The notes: generated by a model from the sequence alone, not told the origin. 64,000 nucleotides of DNA from Actinoplanes sp. TFC3 (GCF_001553785.1 NZ_LOJP01000002.1:1109835-1173834); one strand, 5' to 3'. Numbered from the stretch's first letter, positions 16,763 through 24,946 are shown. Numbers and translations are program-made.

Positions 16763-17686
16763 TCAGCGGAGCCTGTCCTGCCTGACGGATGCGGCGTAGC
16801 GGCGCGGGGGCGTACCCATGATGCGTTTGAACGCGGTGCTGAAGGCGTGTTCGGACTCGTATCCCAGGGAGCCGGCGATCCGGGCGATGGTGTCGTCGCT
16901 GTGCTGGAGGCGCTCGGCGGCGAGCATCATCCGCCACCGTGCCAGGTAGGCGATCGGGGTCTCCCCAGCGCGGGCCCGGAAGCGTTCGGCGAAGGTGGTG
17001 CGGGACATGCCGGTGGTCGTAGCGAGTTCCCGGACGGTCCAGGGGTGAGCGGGGTCGGCGTGCATCGCGGCGAGGGCGGCATGCACCTGTGGGTCGGCGA
17101 GTGCGGCGAACCAGCCGACGTCGTCTCGGGCCGGCGCGGCCAGGTAGAGGCGCAGCGCCTGGACCAGCATCATGTGCGCGAGTTGCTGGGCTATCAGGGC
17201 CGAGCCGGGGCGGGGCTCGCGGAACTCCTCCATCATCAGCTCGATCGACCAGCGCAACCGGACCCGGTCATCGGAGGTCTTGACCACCATGAGCGGGGGC
17301 AGGTCGTGCAGCAGCAGTTCGAGGTGCGGGCTACGGGCTTCGAAGCGGCTTCCGACCAGGTAGACCTCCCCGCCACCGTTATGGGTGACGACCTGCCCGC
17401 TGCGGTCGGGGTCGAGCACCACGGAGGAGCGCACCGGTTCGACGTGCGCTGCGCTGCCGATGACGGCGGTCCGGCCGGTGGGCAGCACGAAACAGGCGCC
17501 TTCCGGGATCGGCACCGGCGCATTGCCGTCGATCGTCAGCCAGCAGGAGCCCTTGACGACCGCGTAGCACTTGATCCGGCCGGTCAAATCGTCGAGTTCC
17601 AGAGCCCAGTCACCACCGGCGTCGAATCCGGCGGTGATGTAGCTGCGTGGCTTCAGCAGCGCCAGTACCTCGCTCAGCGGGTCCAC
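16763..17686 (-). CDS. AraC-family regulator with N-terminal cupin
   Basis: A 307-residue regulator. Residues 1-180 form a cupin-type sensor (AraC-binding, Cupin_6 style: PIPEGACFVLPTGR), and 205-307 hold two helix-turn-helix motifs (VRELATTTGMSRTTFAERF and IARIAGSLGYESEHAFSTAF) ending with the family PxxYR-like PPRRYAA. It is likely to control the divergent oxidoreductase pair at 17765-19383, 78 bp away, a very common arrangement for AraC/Cupin_6 regulators. The effector is unknown. Confidence 0.87.
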   Translation of the reverse strand: MDPLSEVLALLKPRSYITAGFDAGGDWALELDDLTGRIKCYAVVKGSCWLTIDGNAPVPIPEGACFVLPTGRTAVIGSAAHVEPVRSSVVLDPDRSGQVVTHNGGGEVYLVGSRFEARSPHLELLLHDLPPLMVVKTSDDRVRLRWSIELMMEEFREPRPGSALIAQQLAHMMLVQALRLYLAAPARDDVGWFAALADPQVHAALAAMHADPAHPWTVRELATTTGMSRTTFAERFRARAGETPIAYLARWRMMLAAERLQHSDDTIARIAGSLGYESEHAFSTAFKRIMGTPPRRYAASVRQDRLR

Positions 17687-17764
17687 GCTACCTCCGGACG
17701 TTCACGAACAAACTGCGGTTCTTCTAGCATAGAACGTACGGCTAGGGCGGCTTAGATTCGGATC

Positions 17765-18442
17765 ATGACAACGATTGGTTTCATCGGCAGCGGACGGATC
17801 GGCGGCGCGCTCGCGCAGCTGGCCGCCGCCGCCGGGCACGACATCGTCCTGAGCAACAGCCGCGGACCGCAGAGCCTGCGGGAGACGGCGGCCCGGCTGG
17901 GCACCCGGGCCCGGACGGCGACCACCACCGAGGCTGCGGCCGCCGGTGACCTGGTCGTGGTGACCATCCCGGTCCGGGCGTACCGGCAGGTGCCGGTCGC
18001 AGCGCTGCACGGCCGGGTCGTCATCGACACCCTCAACTACGACCCGGCACGCCAAGGCGCCGTCCCCGAGATCGAGGCCGGCGACACCCCGCCGCACCTG
18101 CTCTTGCAGTCACACCTGCGGGACGCGTACGTGGTCAAGGCGTTCAGCAACGTGTTCTTCCGGCACCTGCCGCAACTCGCCCGAACGGCCGGCGCGCCCG
18201 ACCGCAGCGCCGTGCCCATCGCGGGCGACTCCGCAACGGCCAAGGCGGCGGTCGCCACCCTGATCGACTCGCTCGGCTTCGACGCCTATGACGTGGGACC
18301 ACTCGCCGAGAGCCGCCGGTTCGCGCCGGGCACGCCCGCGCAACTGGCCTATCTCGATCCGGATGGCATGGTCGCCGCCCCCGGCCGCCCCGCCTCCGCC
18401 GCCGACCTGGCCGCGCTTCTGGAGAAGGCGGAGCGGTCATGA
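17765..18442 (+). CDS. NADP-binding oxidoreductase, F420-reductase-like fold
   Basis: A 225-residue Rossmann protein with N-terminal GFIGSGRIGGALAQLAAAAG, an NADP-preferring SNSRG after strand 2, and VVIDTLNYDP, as in NADPH-dependent F420 reductase-like proteins. The C-terminal half of true F420 reductases is not clearly matched, so an NAD(P)-dependent reductase of unknown substrate is the safe call. The start ATG is well placed 78 bp from the AraC gene. Its stop overlaps the next start (ATGA), so it forms an operon with the alcohol-dehydrogenase-like gene. Confidence 0.78.
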   Translation: MTTIGFIGSGRIGGALAQLAAAAGHDIVLSNSRGPQSLRETAARLGTRARTATTTEAAAAGDLVVVTIPVRAYRQVPVAALHGRVVIDTLNYDPARQGAVPEIEAGDTPPHLLLQSHLRDAYVVKAFSNVFFRHLPQLARTAGAPDRSAVPIAGDSATAKAAVATLIDSLGFDAYDVGPLAESRRFAPGTPAQLAYLDPDGMVAAPGRPASAADLAALLEKAERS

Positions 18443-19383
18443 AAGCAGCGGTCGTCACTGCATACGGCACGGCCCCTCGATACCTGGAGTTCCCCGGCCC
18501 GAAGCCGGCCGGCGAGCACGAGATCGTTGTGGAGGTGCTGGCTGCCGGCCTGCATCCCCGAGTCCGCATGCAGGCCGACGGGTCGCACTACACCAGTGCC
18601 GGATCCGGCTTGCCGCTCGTGCCGGGCATCGACGGCGTCGGCCGTGACGCCGACGGTCGGCTCTGGTACTTCATGTCGCTGAACGGCACCTACGGGTCGA
18701 TGGCCGAGCGCGCGGTCATCGACACACGGCACAGCGTCATCCTGCCCGCCCACGCCGACCCGTTGACCATCGCTGCGACGCTGAACTGTGTGATCGCCTC
18801 CTGGCTGGCGCTCACCCGGCGGGTCACGCTGCGGCCCGGACAGAATGTTCTGGTCCTGGGCGCCACCGGCGGCACCGGACGCATGGCGGTGCAGGTCGCC
18901 CGCCGGCTTGGCGCCGATCAAGTGGTTGCCGTGGGCCGCGACCCCGAACGGCTCGCCGCGCTCCCCGGCGCCACCGCGACCGCTCTGACCGGTGACGCAG
19001 AGACGATCGCTCGCACCGGCACCGAGATCGACATCGTGCTCGACTTCCTCTGGGCTGAACCAGCAGCCAAGGCGATTGCCGCGATGGTTTCGAACCGGGC
19101 CGACCCGACCCGCCCACTTACCTGGGTGAACCTCGGTGAGATGGCCGGACCCCGAGCGACACTGCCGGCCAGCGCGTTGCGCTCGACCAAGCTTCATGTT
19201 CTTGGCAGTGGCCAGGGATCACTGGCCAGCACCACCATGACCACCGAGATCCCCGCCGTTGCCGCCGCCATCGCCGACGGCGCATATGCCGTGGAGCCCG
19301 ACCCCGTCCCGCTGCACGATGTCGAGCATGCCTGGTCACTCCCCGCTGACAGCAGCAAGCGCATCGTCATTCATCGCCTCTGA
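18439..19383 (+). CDS. Quinone-reductase/zinc-type alcohol dehydrogenase-like protein
   Basis: A 314-residue MDR-superfamily enzyme: a short GroES-like part (ending LPLVPGIDGVG) and a Rossmann part with VLVLGATGGTGRMAVQVARR. No catalytic or structural zinc cysteines are evident. Substrate unknown. It overlaps the upstream reductase by four bases; with the divergent AraC regulator they make a compact redox module, perhaps for detoxifying an electrophile. Confidence 0.82.
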   Translation: MKAAVVTAYGTAPRYLEFPGPKPAGEHEIVVEVLAAGLHPRVRMQADGSHYTSAGSGLPLVPGIDGVGRDADGRLWYFMSLNGTYGSMAERAVIDTRHSVILPAHADPLTIAATLNCVIASWLALTRRVTLRPGQNVLVLGATGGTGRMAVQVARRLGADQVVAVGRDPERLAALPGATATALTGDAETIARTGTEIDIVLDFLWAEPAAKAIAAMVSNRADPTRPLTWVNLGEMAGPRATLPASALRSTKLHVLGSGQGSLASTTMTTEIPAVAAAIADGAYAVEPDPVPLHDVEHAWSLPADSSKRIVIHRL

Positions 19384-19639
19384 CCGAGGAACCGCCCACC
19401 CGACGCGTGAACGTGAGACCGATAACAGTAAATCCACCGATCCGAGTCCTTCGGGCACCGATCTCCCGCCGCCGTGCCCAGCAGCGCTGAACCCATTGAG
19501 CTGCCACAATGTCCGGCACCACACTGATGCACCCGTCTCCGACGGCAGGGGCCTGGCCGGCGCGGGGGCGCGCCACCAGGCCCCGTATCCGTTCGGTACG
19601 ACCCCGGTCGATCTGGCACACTAAGACCCGCCGTTATCG

Positions 19640-19727
19640 GGAGGGCTCGCCTAGTGGCCGATGGCGCCGGTCTTGAAAACCGGTGAGGCGTTACGCGTCT
19701 CCGTGGGTTCGAATCCCACGCCCTCCG
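19640..19727 (+). tRNA. tRNA-Ser (anticodon UGA)
   Basis: An 88-base class II tRNA: acceptor stem GGAGGGC/GCCCTCC, anticodon arm CCGGT-CTTGAAA-ACCGG giving anticodon TGA, a long variable arm (GAGGCG...CGTCTC) and T-arm GTGGG-TTCGAAT-CCCAC with discriminator G at 19727. CCA is not encoded. Its 3' part is duplicated at 28753-28814, marking it as the attachment site of the island that starts here. Confidence 0.95.
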
Positions 19728-19729
19728 CT
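19668..19729 (+). repeat. attL-like direct repeat (within tRNA-Ser)
   Basis: 62 bp from the anticodon arm to two bases beyond the tRNA 3' end recur at 28753-28814 with one mismatch (TTACGCG here, TTCCGCG there). The intact tRNA lies at this end, as expected when an element enters a tRNA 3' end. Confidence 0.85.
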
Positions 19730-19740
19730 CTCCACCCAGC

Positions 19741-19783
19741 AAAAACCCCCGCCGACCAGCGCGAACGCAGCCCGGCGGGGGTT
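19741..19783 (-). terminator. Intrinsic terminator of the integrase remnant
   Basis: AACCCCCGCCG and CGGCGGGGGTT pair perfectly over 11 bp. Read on the minus strand the stem is followed by TTTTTG, so it ends transcription coming from the integrase remnant before it crosses the tRNA gene. It could also help end tRNA transcription on the plus strand. Confidence 0.8.
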
Positions 19784-19887
19784 GGCGTCTTCGGGTTCGA
19801 AGTCTCACTCGATCTCGTCGAGCGCCGCTTGATCCCGCTCGCTGCGGCAAGGATGCGGCAACGAGCGGCTCACACCGCCGCGTCCTC

Positions 19888-20425
19888 TCACCTGCTGAGC
19901 GCCTCAGCGATCCGCTGCCGCGCCGCGCCATCCTGGCCTTCGATGCACTTGGCGTAGACCTTTAGGAGAACGTGCACGCGGACAGCGGTCTTCGCTCGGT
20001 GCTTCAGCTCCCGGTGCTCTCGAATGGCCATCGCATCGTCCCCCAGCCTTGCCCGACGTGTTGCGTCGAACCGAATAGCCGAAGCGTTCTGAGGTGCAGC
20101 GCCTCGGCTGGGCAGGATGCCGCGTAATAGCGGCAGGCGAAGAAGGCCGTGAGTCGCGGATGATGACCGGCTACTACGCCGATCAGTACGAGCGCTTGCT
20201 GCGGGTTGACAACCGAGCGCCGATCAATCTCCTCGGTAGACTTCGGAGTCACCCACTGCACGTTCTCCAGAGGGCGAACCGACAACAGGCGCAGCTCGAA
20301 CGCATATCGCAGTGCCCCGTAGAAGACTGCGCGCTTGCGAGCGATGGTGTTCGCGGCTGCCTGTTTGCCGTCCAGCCGCAGGGATAACTCATCGAGTGCC
20401 TTGCGAACCAGAGCGGCGTCGTTGG
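19888..20425 (-). pseudogene. Truncated and internally deleted tyrosine integrase
   Basis: The N-terminal core-binding part is clear (ALVRKALDELSLRL, NTIARKRAVFYGALRYAFEL), followed by the start of the catalytic domain (VDRRSVVNP-like DRRSVVNPQQALVLIG and FFACRYYAASCPAEALHL). After GWG near 20045 the frame shifts and reads REHRELKHRAKTAVR, then jumps directly to VHVLLKVYAKCIEGQDG with the nucleophile Tyr. The central HxxR region is deleted and the N-terminal SAM-like arm domain is missing beyond 20425. The stop is TGA at 19888-19890. It cannot be an active recombinase. Confidence 0.8.
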
Positions 20426-21092
20426 AGATCCTGCGGACCGAGCGGCTGATCGTCACCAGGCAGGGCAGCGGCGCGTTCGTCCGAGCCCAGACACAGCGTG
20501 CGGTCGAGCTGCACCCGCACATCGAAGCTTCGTTCGAGCGCCCGCACGTGACCATCGACTTCGCCGGTTTCTCCGGCGAGACGCACTCGCCGAGGCCCTG
20601 GACAAAGTCCGCGTCGGCCGGCTCGCCCCGGAGACCATCGCCGTACGCGTCCTGATCTCTGACATGACCGCACCGATGGCCCTACCCACCCGTGCCGAGA
20701 CCCAGTCCGACGATCCGGCCGTCCGGGAACGTGCCGAACGGATCACCCGCCGCGCGGCAAACGGCATCATTGACCAGGTCGCCGAGCTGGGCGATCTCGG
20801 ACTCATCCGCTCCACCACGGTCGAAGTCCGCTTGCACCGAGCATCGCCGCTGTTCAAGCTCTACATCCTCAACGGGGAAGAAGTCTTCTACGGCTTCTAC
20901 CCGGTCGTCGAACGCACGGTTTCGGTCAAGGGTGAGCCCATGGCGATCTACGACCTGATGGGCAAGGACGTCCCGCTGTTCCACTACGCCGTGACCGATG
21001 ACGACGCGTCCCACGGAACCCAGTTCGTGGAAGCTTCGAAGCAGTGGTTCGACTCCGTGTGGTCGACGATCGCCTACCGGTACGAAGCATGA
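20425..21092 (+). pseudogene. Broken GntR-type regulator with large C-terminal domain
   Basis: From 20425 the plus strand reads EILRTERLIVTRQGSGAFV, the wing of a GntR winged helix, then RAVELHPHIEASFERPHVTI and FAGFSGET. Near 20583 the frame changes to DALAEALDKVRVGRLAPE, continuing as an intact frame to the stop at 21092 (part beginning at the ATG 20664 is 142 residues, with LFKLYILNGEEVFYGFYPV and a final WFDSVWSTIAYRYE). Together these resemble actinobacterial regulators with a phospholipase-D-like or ligand-binding tail. The 5' end is cut at the point where the integrase remnant ends. A shortened product from 20664 may still be made, as it overlaps the HAD gene by ATGA. Confidence 0.6.
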
Positions 21093-21925
21093 ACGCCAAC
21101 GACGTGGCCGCCCTTCTCAACAGCGTCGACGCTGTCCTACTCGACTTCGACGGCCCGGTGTGCAGCATCTTCGCCGGCTACCCGGCCCACGACATCGCGG
21201 CCGAGCTGGTAGAGCTACTGCACCGCCACGAGGTCGACGTGCCATCCCACCTCGCCGGGGCGCGTGATCCACTCGAAGTGCTGCGGTGGACCGGGACCAC
21301 GACCGATCAACGCATCACGCGCCTAGTCGAGGATGCCCTCTGCGAGGCAGAACGGCGCGCGGTTGCGACCGCCGCGCCCACGCCGTACGGACGGGAAGTC
21401 ATCGTCGCTGCTCGGCAAGCCGGCCTGCCGGTTGCGGTAGTGAGCAACAACTCGGCCGGCGCAGTGAGCGCCTACCTCGCCGCACACCGGTTGACCGGCC
21501 ACGTCTCACCGGTCATCGGCCGCGCGTACGCCGAGCCGGAACGGATGAAGCCCAACCCCGAGCCCATCTCCCGTGCCGTACGGATGCTCGACGTGCCGCC
21601 GGCCCGGAGCGTCCTGGTCGGCGACTCGCTGTCGGACATTGAGGGCGCGCACGCGGCCGGCGTCCGCGTCATCGCCTACGCCAACCGTCCCGCTAAGCTC
21701 GACACCTTCCAAGCCGCCGGGGCGGATGTGGTGGTCGCCAGCATGGGACCGCTCGCCGAAGCGCTCGTCGCCGGCGCGGAGCAGGCGGAGTCAGTCGGCG
21801 GCAGCGGCCGAGGGCGGGGAGACATACGTGCCCCGCTGCGGGACAGTGAAGACCAGGCCGCGCTCCCTGAGAACGGCGACCGCCCGGCGGACGGTTCCCC
21901 GCGCGATACCGAACTCTTGCACTAA
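21089..21925 (+). CDS. HAD-superfamily hydrolase
   Basis: A 278-residue protein with HAD motif I AVLLDFDGPV near residue 15, motif II VVSNNSAGA near 120, motif III Lys in MKPNPEPI near 155 and motif IV LVGDSLSDIEGA near 180. It is a phosphatase or phosphoglycolate-phosphatase-like enzyme of unknown substrate. The start overlaps the stop of the upstream frame (ATGA). The last 45 residues, Arg/Asp-rich, overlap the opposite-strand GntR gene by 135 bp and look unlike HAD proteins, so the original end may have been lost when the GntR gene was joined. Confidence 0.82.
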   Translation: MNANDVAALLNSVDAVLLDFDGPVCSIFAGYPAHDIAAELVELLHRHEVDVPSHLAGARDPLEVLRWTGTTTDQRITRLVEDALCEAERRAVATAAPTPYGREVIVAARQAGLPVAVVSNNSAGAVSAYLAAHRLTGHVSPVIGRAYAEPERMKPNPEPISRAVRMLDVPPARSVLVGDSLSDIEGAHAAGVRVIAYANRPAKLDTFQAAGADVVVASMGPLAEALVAGAEQAESVGGSGRGRGDIRAPLRDSEDQAALPENGDRPADGSPRDTELLH

Positions 21926-22039
21926 CTGAAGTTCCGAGGGGATCGGCCGGTTCGGCTGCCAGTCCCCACGCTCGATACGCCCACCAAGAATCTCGGCGAG
22001 CTGGAGATAGGGCGGCACCGGCCCATCCGGTTCGATCAC
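21791..22039 (-). CDS. Small GntR-family repressor (winged helix only)
   Basis: An 82-residue protein that is just a GntR winged helix: PPYLQLAEILGGRIERGDW, then IPSELQLVQEFGIARGTVRR and RGLVFTVPQRGTYV. It lacks any effector domain, like the short Kor/Tra-type repressors of actinomycete plasmids and integrative elements. It probably represses the divergent small genes at 22155 through the CTTGTACAAG palindrome at 22108. The 3' end overlaps the HAD gene. Confidence 0.82.
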   Translation of the reverse strand: MIEPDGPVPPYLQLAEILGGRIERGDWQPNRPIPSELQLVQEFGIARGTVRRAVAVLRERGLVFTVPQRGTYVSPPSAAAAD

Positions 22040-22107
22040 CTCCCCAAGCTAAACGACCGCTATCGACTGAATACCCATAACCACATTCCTGTACGTCTAA
22101 GAACAAA

Positions 22108-22117
22108 CTTGTACAAG
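22108..22117. promoter_or_regulatory. Palindrome, candidate operator of the small GntR repressor
   Basis: CTTGTACAAG is a perfect 10-bp palindrome in the 115-bp gap between the GntR gene (start 22039) and the divergent gene at 22155. A second GTAC core (CTGTACGT) lies 17 bp to the left. GntR proteins bind such GTAC-type dyads, but the assignment is inference. Confidence 0.45.
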
Positions 22118-22154
22118 CTTGAGCCAAAGCGATTTCGAAGCTGAAAGGCACGTC

Positions 22155-22379
22155 ATGGAAGAGCACCTACCCGAACGGCCATCGTGGGACTGCGGCAAGT
22201 GCGGCGAGGCGTGGCCCTGCGCCATCGCCAAGGTCAACCTCTCGATCGAATACCTCGGCAGCCGATCGGCCCTTCTGCTATACCTCGGCATACAGCACTG
22301 GGTGGCATTCGACGACTACGCCGCATCCGGCGCGATACCTGCCGACCTGCATGAGCGCTTCCTCGGCTGGGTCCGGTAG
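22155..22379 (+). CDS. Small Cys-motif protein of actinobacteria, function unknown
   Basis: A 74-residue protein with WDCGKCGEAWPCAIAK, i.e. CxxC then a third Cys six residues on, in a segment often seen at the start of small actinobacterial proteins that lie beside GntR or XRE regulators. The rest is a short helix-rich stretch. It may bind zinc. I chose the ATG at 22155 after GAAAGG; a TTG at 22119 would lengthen it by 12 residues. No function is claimed. Confidence 0.6.
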   Translation: MEEHLPERPSWDCGKCGEAWPCAIAKVNLSIEYLGSRSALLLYLGIQHWVAFDDYAASGAIPADLHERFLGWVR

Positions 22380-22449
22380 CCCAGCTGTGGAGCCCCGACA
22401 CGACCCGCTACTCCGGGGCGTCAGACTCACTCGCTCCGACCTCGGTGGC

Positions 22450-22629
22450 ATGGCAGTTCTTTGGAACGACGACCTCATCGGTTGGCTTCACGCCAGCATC
22501 GGCGACAAATGGAACGCTTATGTATGTGGTCCTGGACCTGACGACCCGGGTCAACATATCGGCCGGTTCACCCGAGACGAGGCCGTCCGCCGCATCGCGT
22601 TGGAGGCAGGCTGGCGAAAGGCTCCCTGA
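22450..22629 (+). CDS. Small hypothetical protein
   Basis: A 59-residue frame with ordinary composition: LWNDDLIGWLHASIGDKWNA near the start, and IGRFTRDEAVRRIALEAGW at the end. It is not recognisable, but codon use is coding-like and it follows the Cys-motif gene on the same strand by 71 bp. An upstream ATG at 22351, overlapping the previous gene, would give 92 residues with a less convincing N-terminus. Confidence 0.45.
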   Translation: MAVLWNDDLIGWLHASIGDKWNAYVCGPGPDDPGQHIGRFTRDEAVRRIALEAGWRKAP

Positions 22630-23082
22630 GCGACCTTGGCATCCCGACTCGCGCGGCGCTCGTATCGGTCGGCCGGTCGCCGCGATTCGCGTTCGAAGCT
22701 TCTGTACGTTTCCAAGACGGTCCGAAACGGGCCGCTCACGCCGCCGCCTAGGCGCGTCCATCGCTTAGCTGTCGCACGCGACGGCCACGCAGGCGACCTC
22801 GTCGGCTGGCGTGGAAAGCGGATCGGGCCGCAGCGACGACAGGGCGCAGCGGGATGAAGGGTTGAGGAGCGTTGCGCGGCGGGCCGACCGGCGCGGCCTG
22901 GCCGCGCACCCCGTCACCCACGACCGGGCAAGCCGAGCAGACCCCCGCCGGCACCCACCGGCCTGGGTTTCTGGCGTCGAGGCCGTCTTGACGCGGCGGG
23001 CTCAGCCGACGGCCCGCTCCCACGGTGGGCGGGTCGAGGGCGACGGGATGGCTGCACCGGAAAACACTTTTGTGCGGGGCCT
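22630..23082. other. Non-coding stretch between small genes and the RT gene
   Basis: About 450 bp of GC-rich sequence. Frames on both strands are Arg/Pro-rich and shadow-like. No tRNA, clear terminator or repeat is seen. The change from GC-rich to AT-richer DNA occurs close to 23080, at the end of the RT gene. Confidence 0.5.
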
Positions 23083-24114
23083 CTAATAGTCAGGGCCTTC
23101 GGAGCCGTAAAGATCTTCTGCACTTTCGATAACTTGGTACTCACCGTAGTCATAATAGGCTTCTAAATCACGCGCCGACACGTACTGATCCGGTACCAAC
23201 TCGTCTATTCGCCTTAACAGAGGATAGCCCAAATCCGGTTCAATCGATGCGATATAGCGGGCCCACCCACGCAGACGTTGCGGGAACATAGCCGCTGCTT
23301 CACCGCCAAAGTCCTCCATGTAGCACTCGTATCCGAACTTCTCAATTAAGTGAAAAGTTCTGCGCATCTCGCGTCTGAGCGAACGAGGTACACGAGGCCT
23401 ATCTGCCATTCCAACATATAGTCCGGTAACGTATTGACGCCCCCCTCGCCGCATGAATGCAGTCTTGTCCACATTAATGGACCACCCCGAATTGTTGAGA
23501 ATTTCTGAGATAGCCTCAAAATGTTGATCATTTACATCGCCCGAGAAAGCTAGATCATCCACATAGCGGGTGAAAGATAGATTGTTTGCACGGGCATATT
23601 CGGAGAGGGCGTAATCAGTGCTTAGAAAGACAACGTTCGAAAGAAAGGGTGATGTACTTAGCCCAATTGGCAATCTTTGGAATACGGTGGCGAGGCTTAC
23701 GACGAGCTCGGCAGCCTTCTCGTCACAACCTTGCTGGTCAAGTGCCCCCTGGAGCGTCGTTGAGCTAATGGACGGAAAGAAATCTTCCAGATCTACACGT
23801 AGGACACATGGTTTACCTAAGTGAGCACGAGCATTTGTAAGTGTCGAACGCCCGCGGACGAATCCATGTACGTGATCGGGCGGGCGGTACGGCAACAGTT
23901 CTAATAGGCTTCGGTAAAGATTCTTGCTAACGGAGTCAAGGAGTGGTCTGGGTTTTACAATCTCGCGGACGCCGCCACGCCTTTTACGGTGAGACTGAAG
24001 GCTGAAGACCTGAAGACCACCGCCTCGTAGCATCAAAGCAAGTTCTTCGAGTACTCGCGTCGGGTAGCCGATTGCACCGATAAGAATGTCTGCCGTGAGA
24101 ACCAAGGTCAACAC
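23083..24114 (-). CDS. Retron-type reverse transcriptase
   Basis: A 343-residue reverse transcriptase. RT3-like LRVDLEDFFPSI lies at 105-116, RT4-like GLSTSPFLSN at 151-160 and the catalytic YVDD at 184-187. Two motifs mark the retron group: NARAH at 94-98 (NAxxH) and VTG at 229-231 before the thumb. Retron RTs copy part of a linked structured RNA (msr-msd) into a branched DNA and act in anti-phage defence. The codon use and base composition are more AT-rich than the backbone. The start is the GTG at 24112-24114 without a good ribosome site. A DUF3800 gene lies 124 bp upstream on the same strand and is the likely partner. Confidence 0.87.
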   Translation of the reverse strand: MLTLVLTADILIGAIGYPTRVLEELALMLRGGGLQVFSLQSHRKRRGGVREIVKPRPLLDSVSKNLYRSLLELLPYRPPDHVHGFVRGRSTLTNARAHLGKPCVLRVDLEDFFPSISSTTLQGALDQQGCDEKAAELVVSLATVFQRLPIGLSTSPFLSNVVFLSTDYALSEYARANNLSFTRYVDDLAFSGDVNDQHFEAISEILNNSGWSINVDKTAFMRRGGRQYVTGLYVGMADRPRVPRSLRREMRRTFHLIEKFGYECYMEDFGGEAAAMFPQRLRGWARYIASIEPDLGYPLLRRIDELVPDQYVSARDLEAYYDYGEYQVIESAEDLYGSEGPDY

Positions 24115-24126
24115 CTAAATTTAAAA

Positions 24127-24214
24127 GCCGAGCGGGGCTGTGTCCCCATGTATGCAAGAGCTATTTAGCAACGTACGCAGATCGCGCACCAGACTGACCA
24201 CGGCCCCACTCGGC
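24127..24214 (-). repeat. Inverted repeat between DUF3800 and RT genes
   Basis: On the minus strand GCCGAGTGGGG (24214-24204) pairs with CCCCGCTCGGC (24137-24127) over 11 bp with a single wobble, enclosing 66 bases that contain a smaller GGGG-ACACAG-CCCC hairpin. TTTTAAATTT follows. It may be part of the retron RNA, or an intergenic terminator/attenuator that lowers RT expression. Confidence 0.5.
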
Positions 24215-24238
24215 AACATAGCCTATCATGGCCCCGTG

Positions 24239-24946
24239 TCAGTGCAAAGGCGCTTTGCGGCTGGAGATGACGCCATGTTCCAGTGAATATAGGACAGACA
24301 TATACGGCTCAACCTCACGTAAAGCGCGACAGACTCTGTTCGCTGGTTCTGTAGTATATTTGGCTTGAATCCATCTACTGACAGTCAACATAAGGTAATC
24401 GATGATTGCCATTGACATGGCTTGCTTCTTAGCGGCTACGGTGATCTCTAGTTGGGGCAGTTTAAGAGCGCGGCCGAGCTTTTCGATGGCTCGGCGCGTC
24501 GCCTTGGTCGGTAGATCTCCGAAGAACGTCTTCAGCATCTCATTCTCTTCGACCACACATGACAATTGGTCTAGATTGCGAAAACGGAGGAGAAGATCTC
24601 CCAACATCGTTTCGTACATATACTCTAACTGCTCCTTTTCACTGTAGCCAGCATAGGCACTGGACCTGTCAGTTACGTATACGTACGCCCTGAAATGAAT
24701 ATCTTGCATGAGATCGGAGAAGGGAACAGACACTTCAACCGGATCCGTCGAGGCGTGAAATCCATGCTCGCGAAACTTTTCAAAACTTGCGAGTCCCATT
24801 AAACTGCGTCGGGCAGAAAGGTTCCGATAGAGCTCCACGACTCTTTTGTCAACGTCCTCGAAATCCTCATCAATCTCGACTGCACCTAATATAAGCGGCT
24901 GCGACGGATTGCCGTTTCCCGACTCGTCCATGTATAGCTTCATCAT
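24239..24946 (-). CDS. DUF3800 protein (RNase H-like fold), probable retron partner
   Basis: A 235-residue protein that begins with the DUF3800 hallmark LYMDESGNGNP, the first acidic strand of an RNase H-like fold. Further acidic positions in the middle (CVVEENEML) and a closing helix region fit that family. DUF3800 proteins are found beside several phage-defence systems, and a retron class with DUF3800 as the third component has been described (type VII in my recollection). The ATG ATG start follows CGGAG. It shares strand, AT-rich composition and tight spacing with the RT gene. Confidence 0.82.
   Translation of the reverse strand: MMKLYMDESGNGNPSQPLILGAVEIDEDFEDVDKRVVELYRNLSARRSLMGLASFEKFREHGFHASTDPVEVSVPFSDLMQDIHFRAYVYVTDRSSAYAGYSEKEQLEYMYETMLGDLLLRFRNLDQLSCVVEENEMLKTFFGDLPTKATRRAIEKLGRALKLPQLEITVAAKKQAMSMAIIDYLMLTVSRWIQAKYTTEPANRVCRALREVEPYMSVLYSLEHGVISSRKAPLH

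Noticed and set aside
22811..23086. A 91-codon plus-strand frame before the RT gene
   Set aside because: Arg/Asp-rich, no start signal and no recognisable motif.
24127..24214. Complete msr-msd RNA
   Set aside because: The enclosed 66 bases are too short for both the RNA primer and a normal msd template; kept only as a structured repeat.
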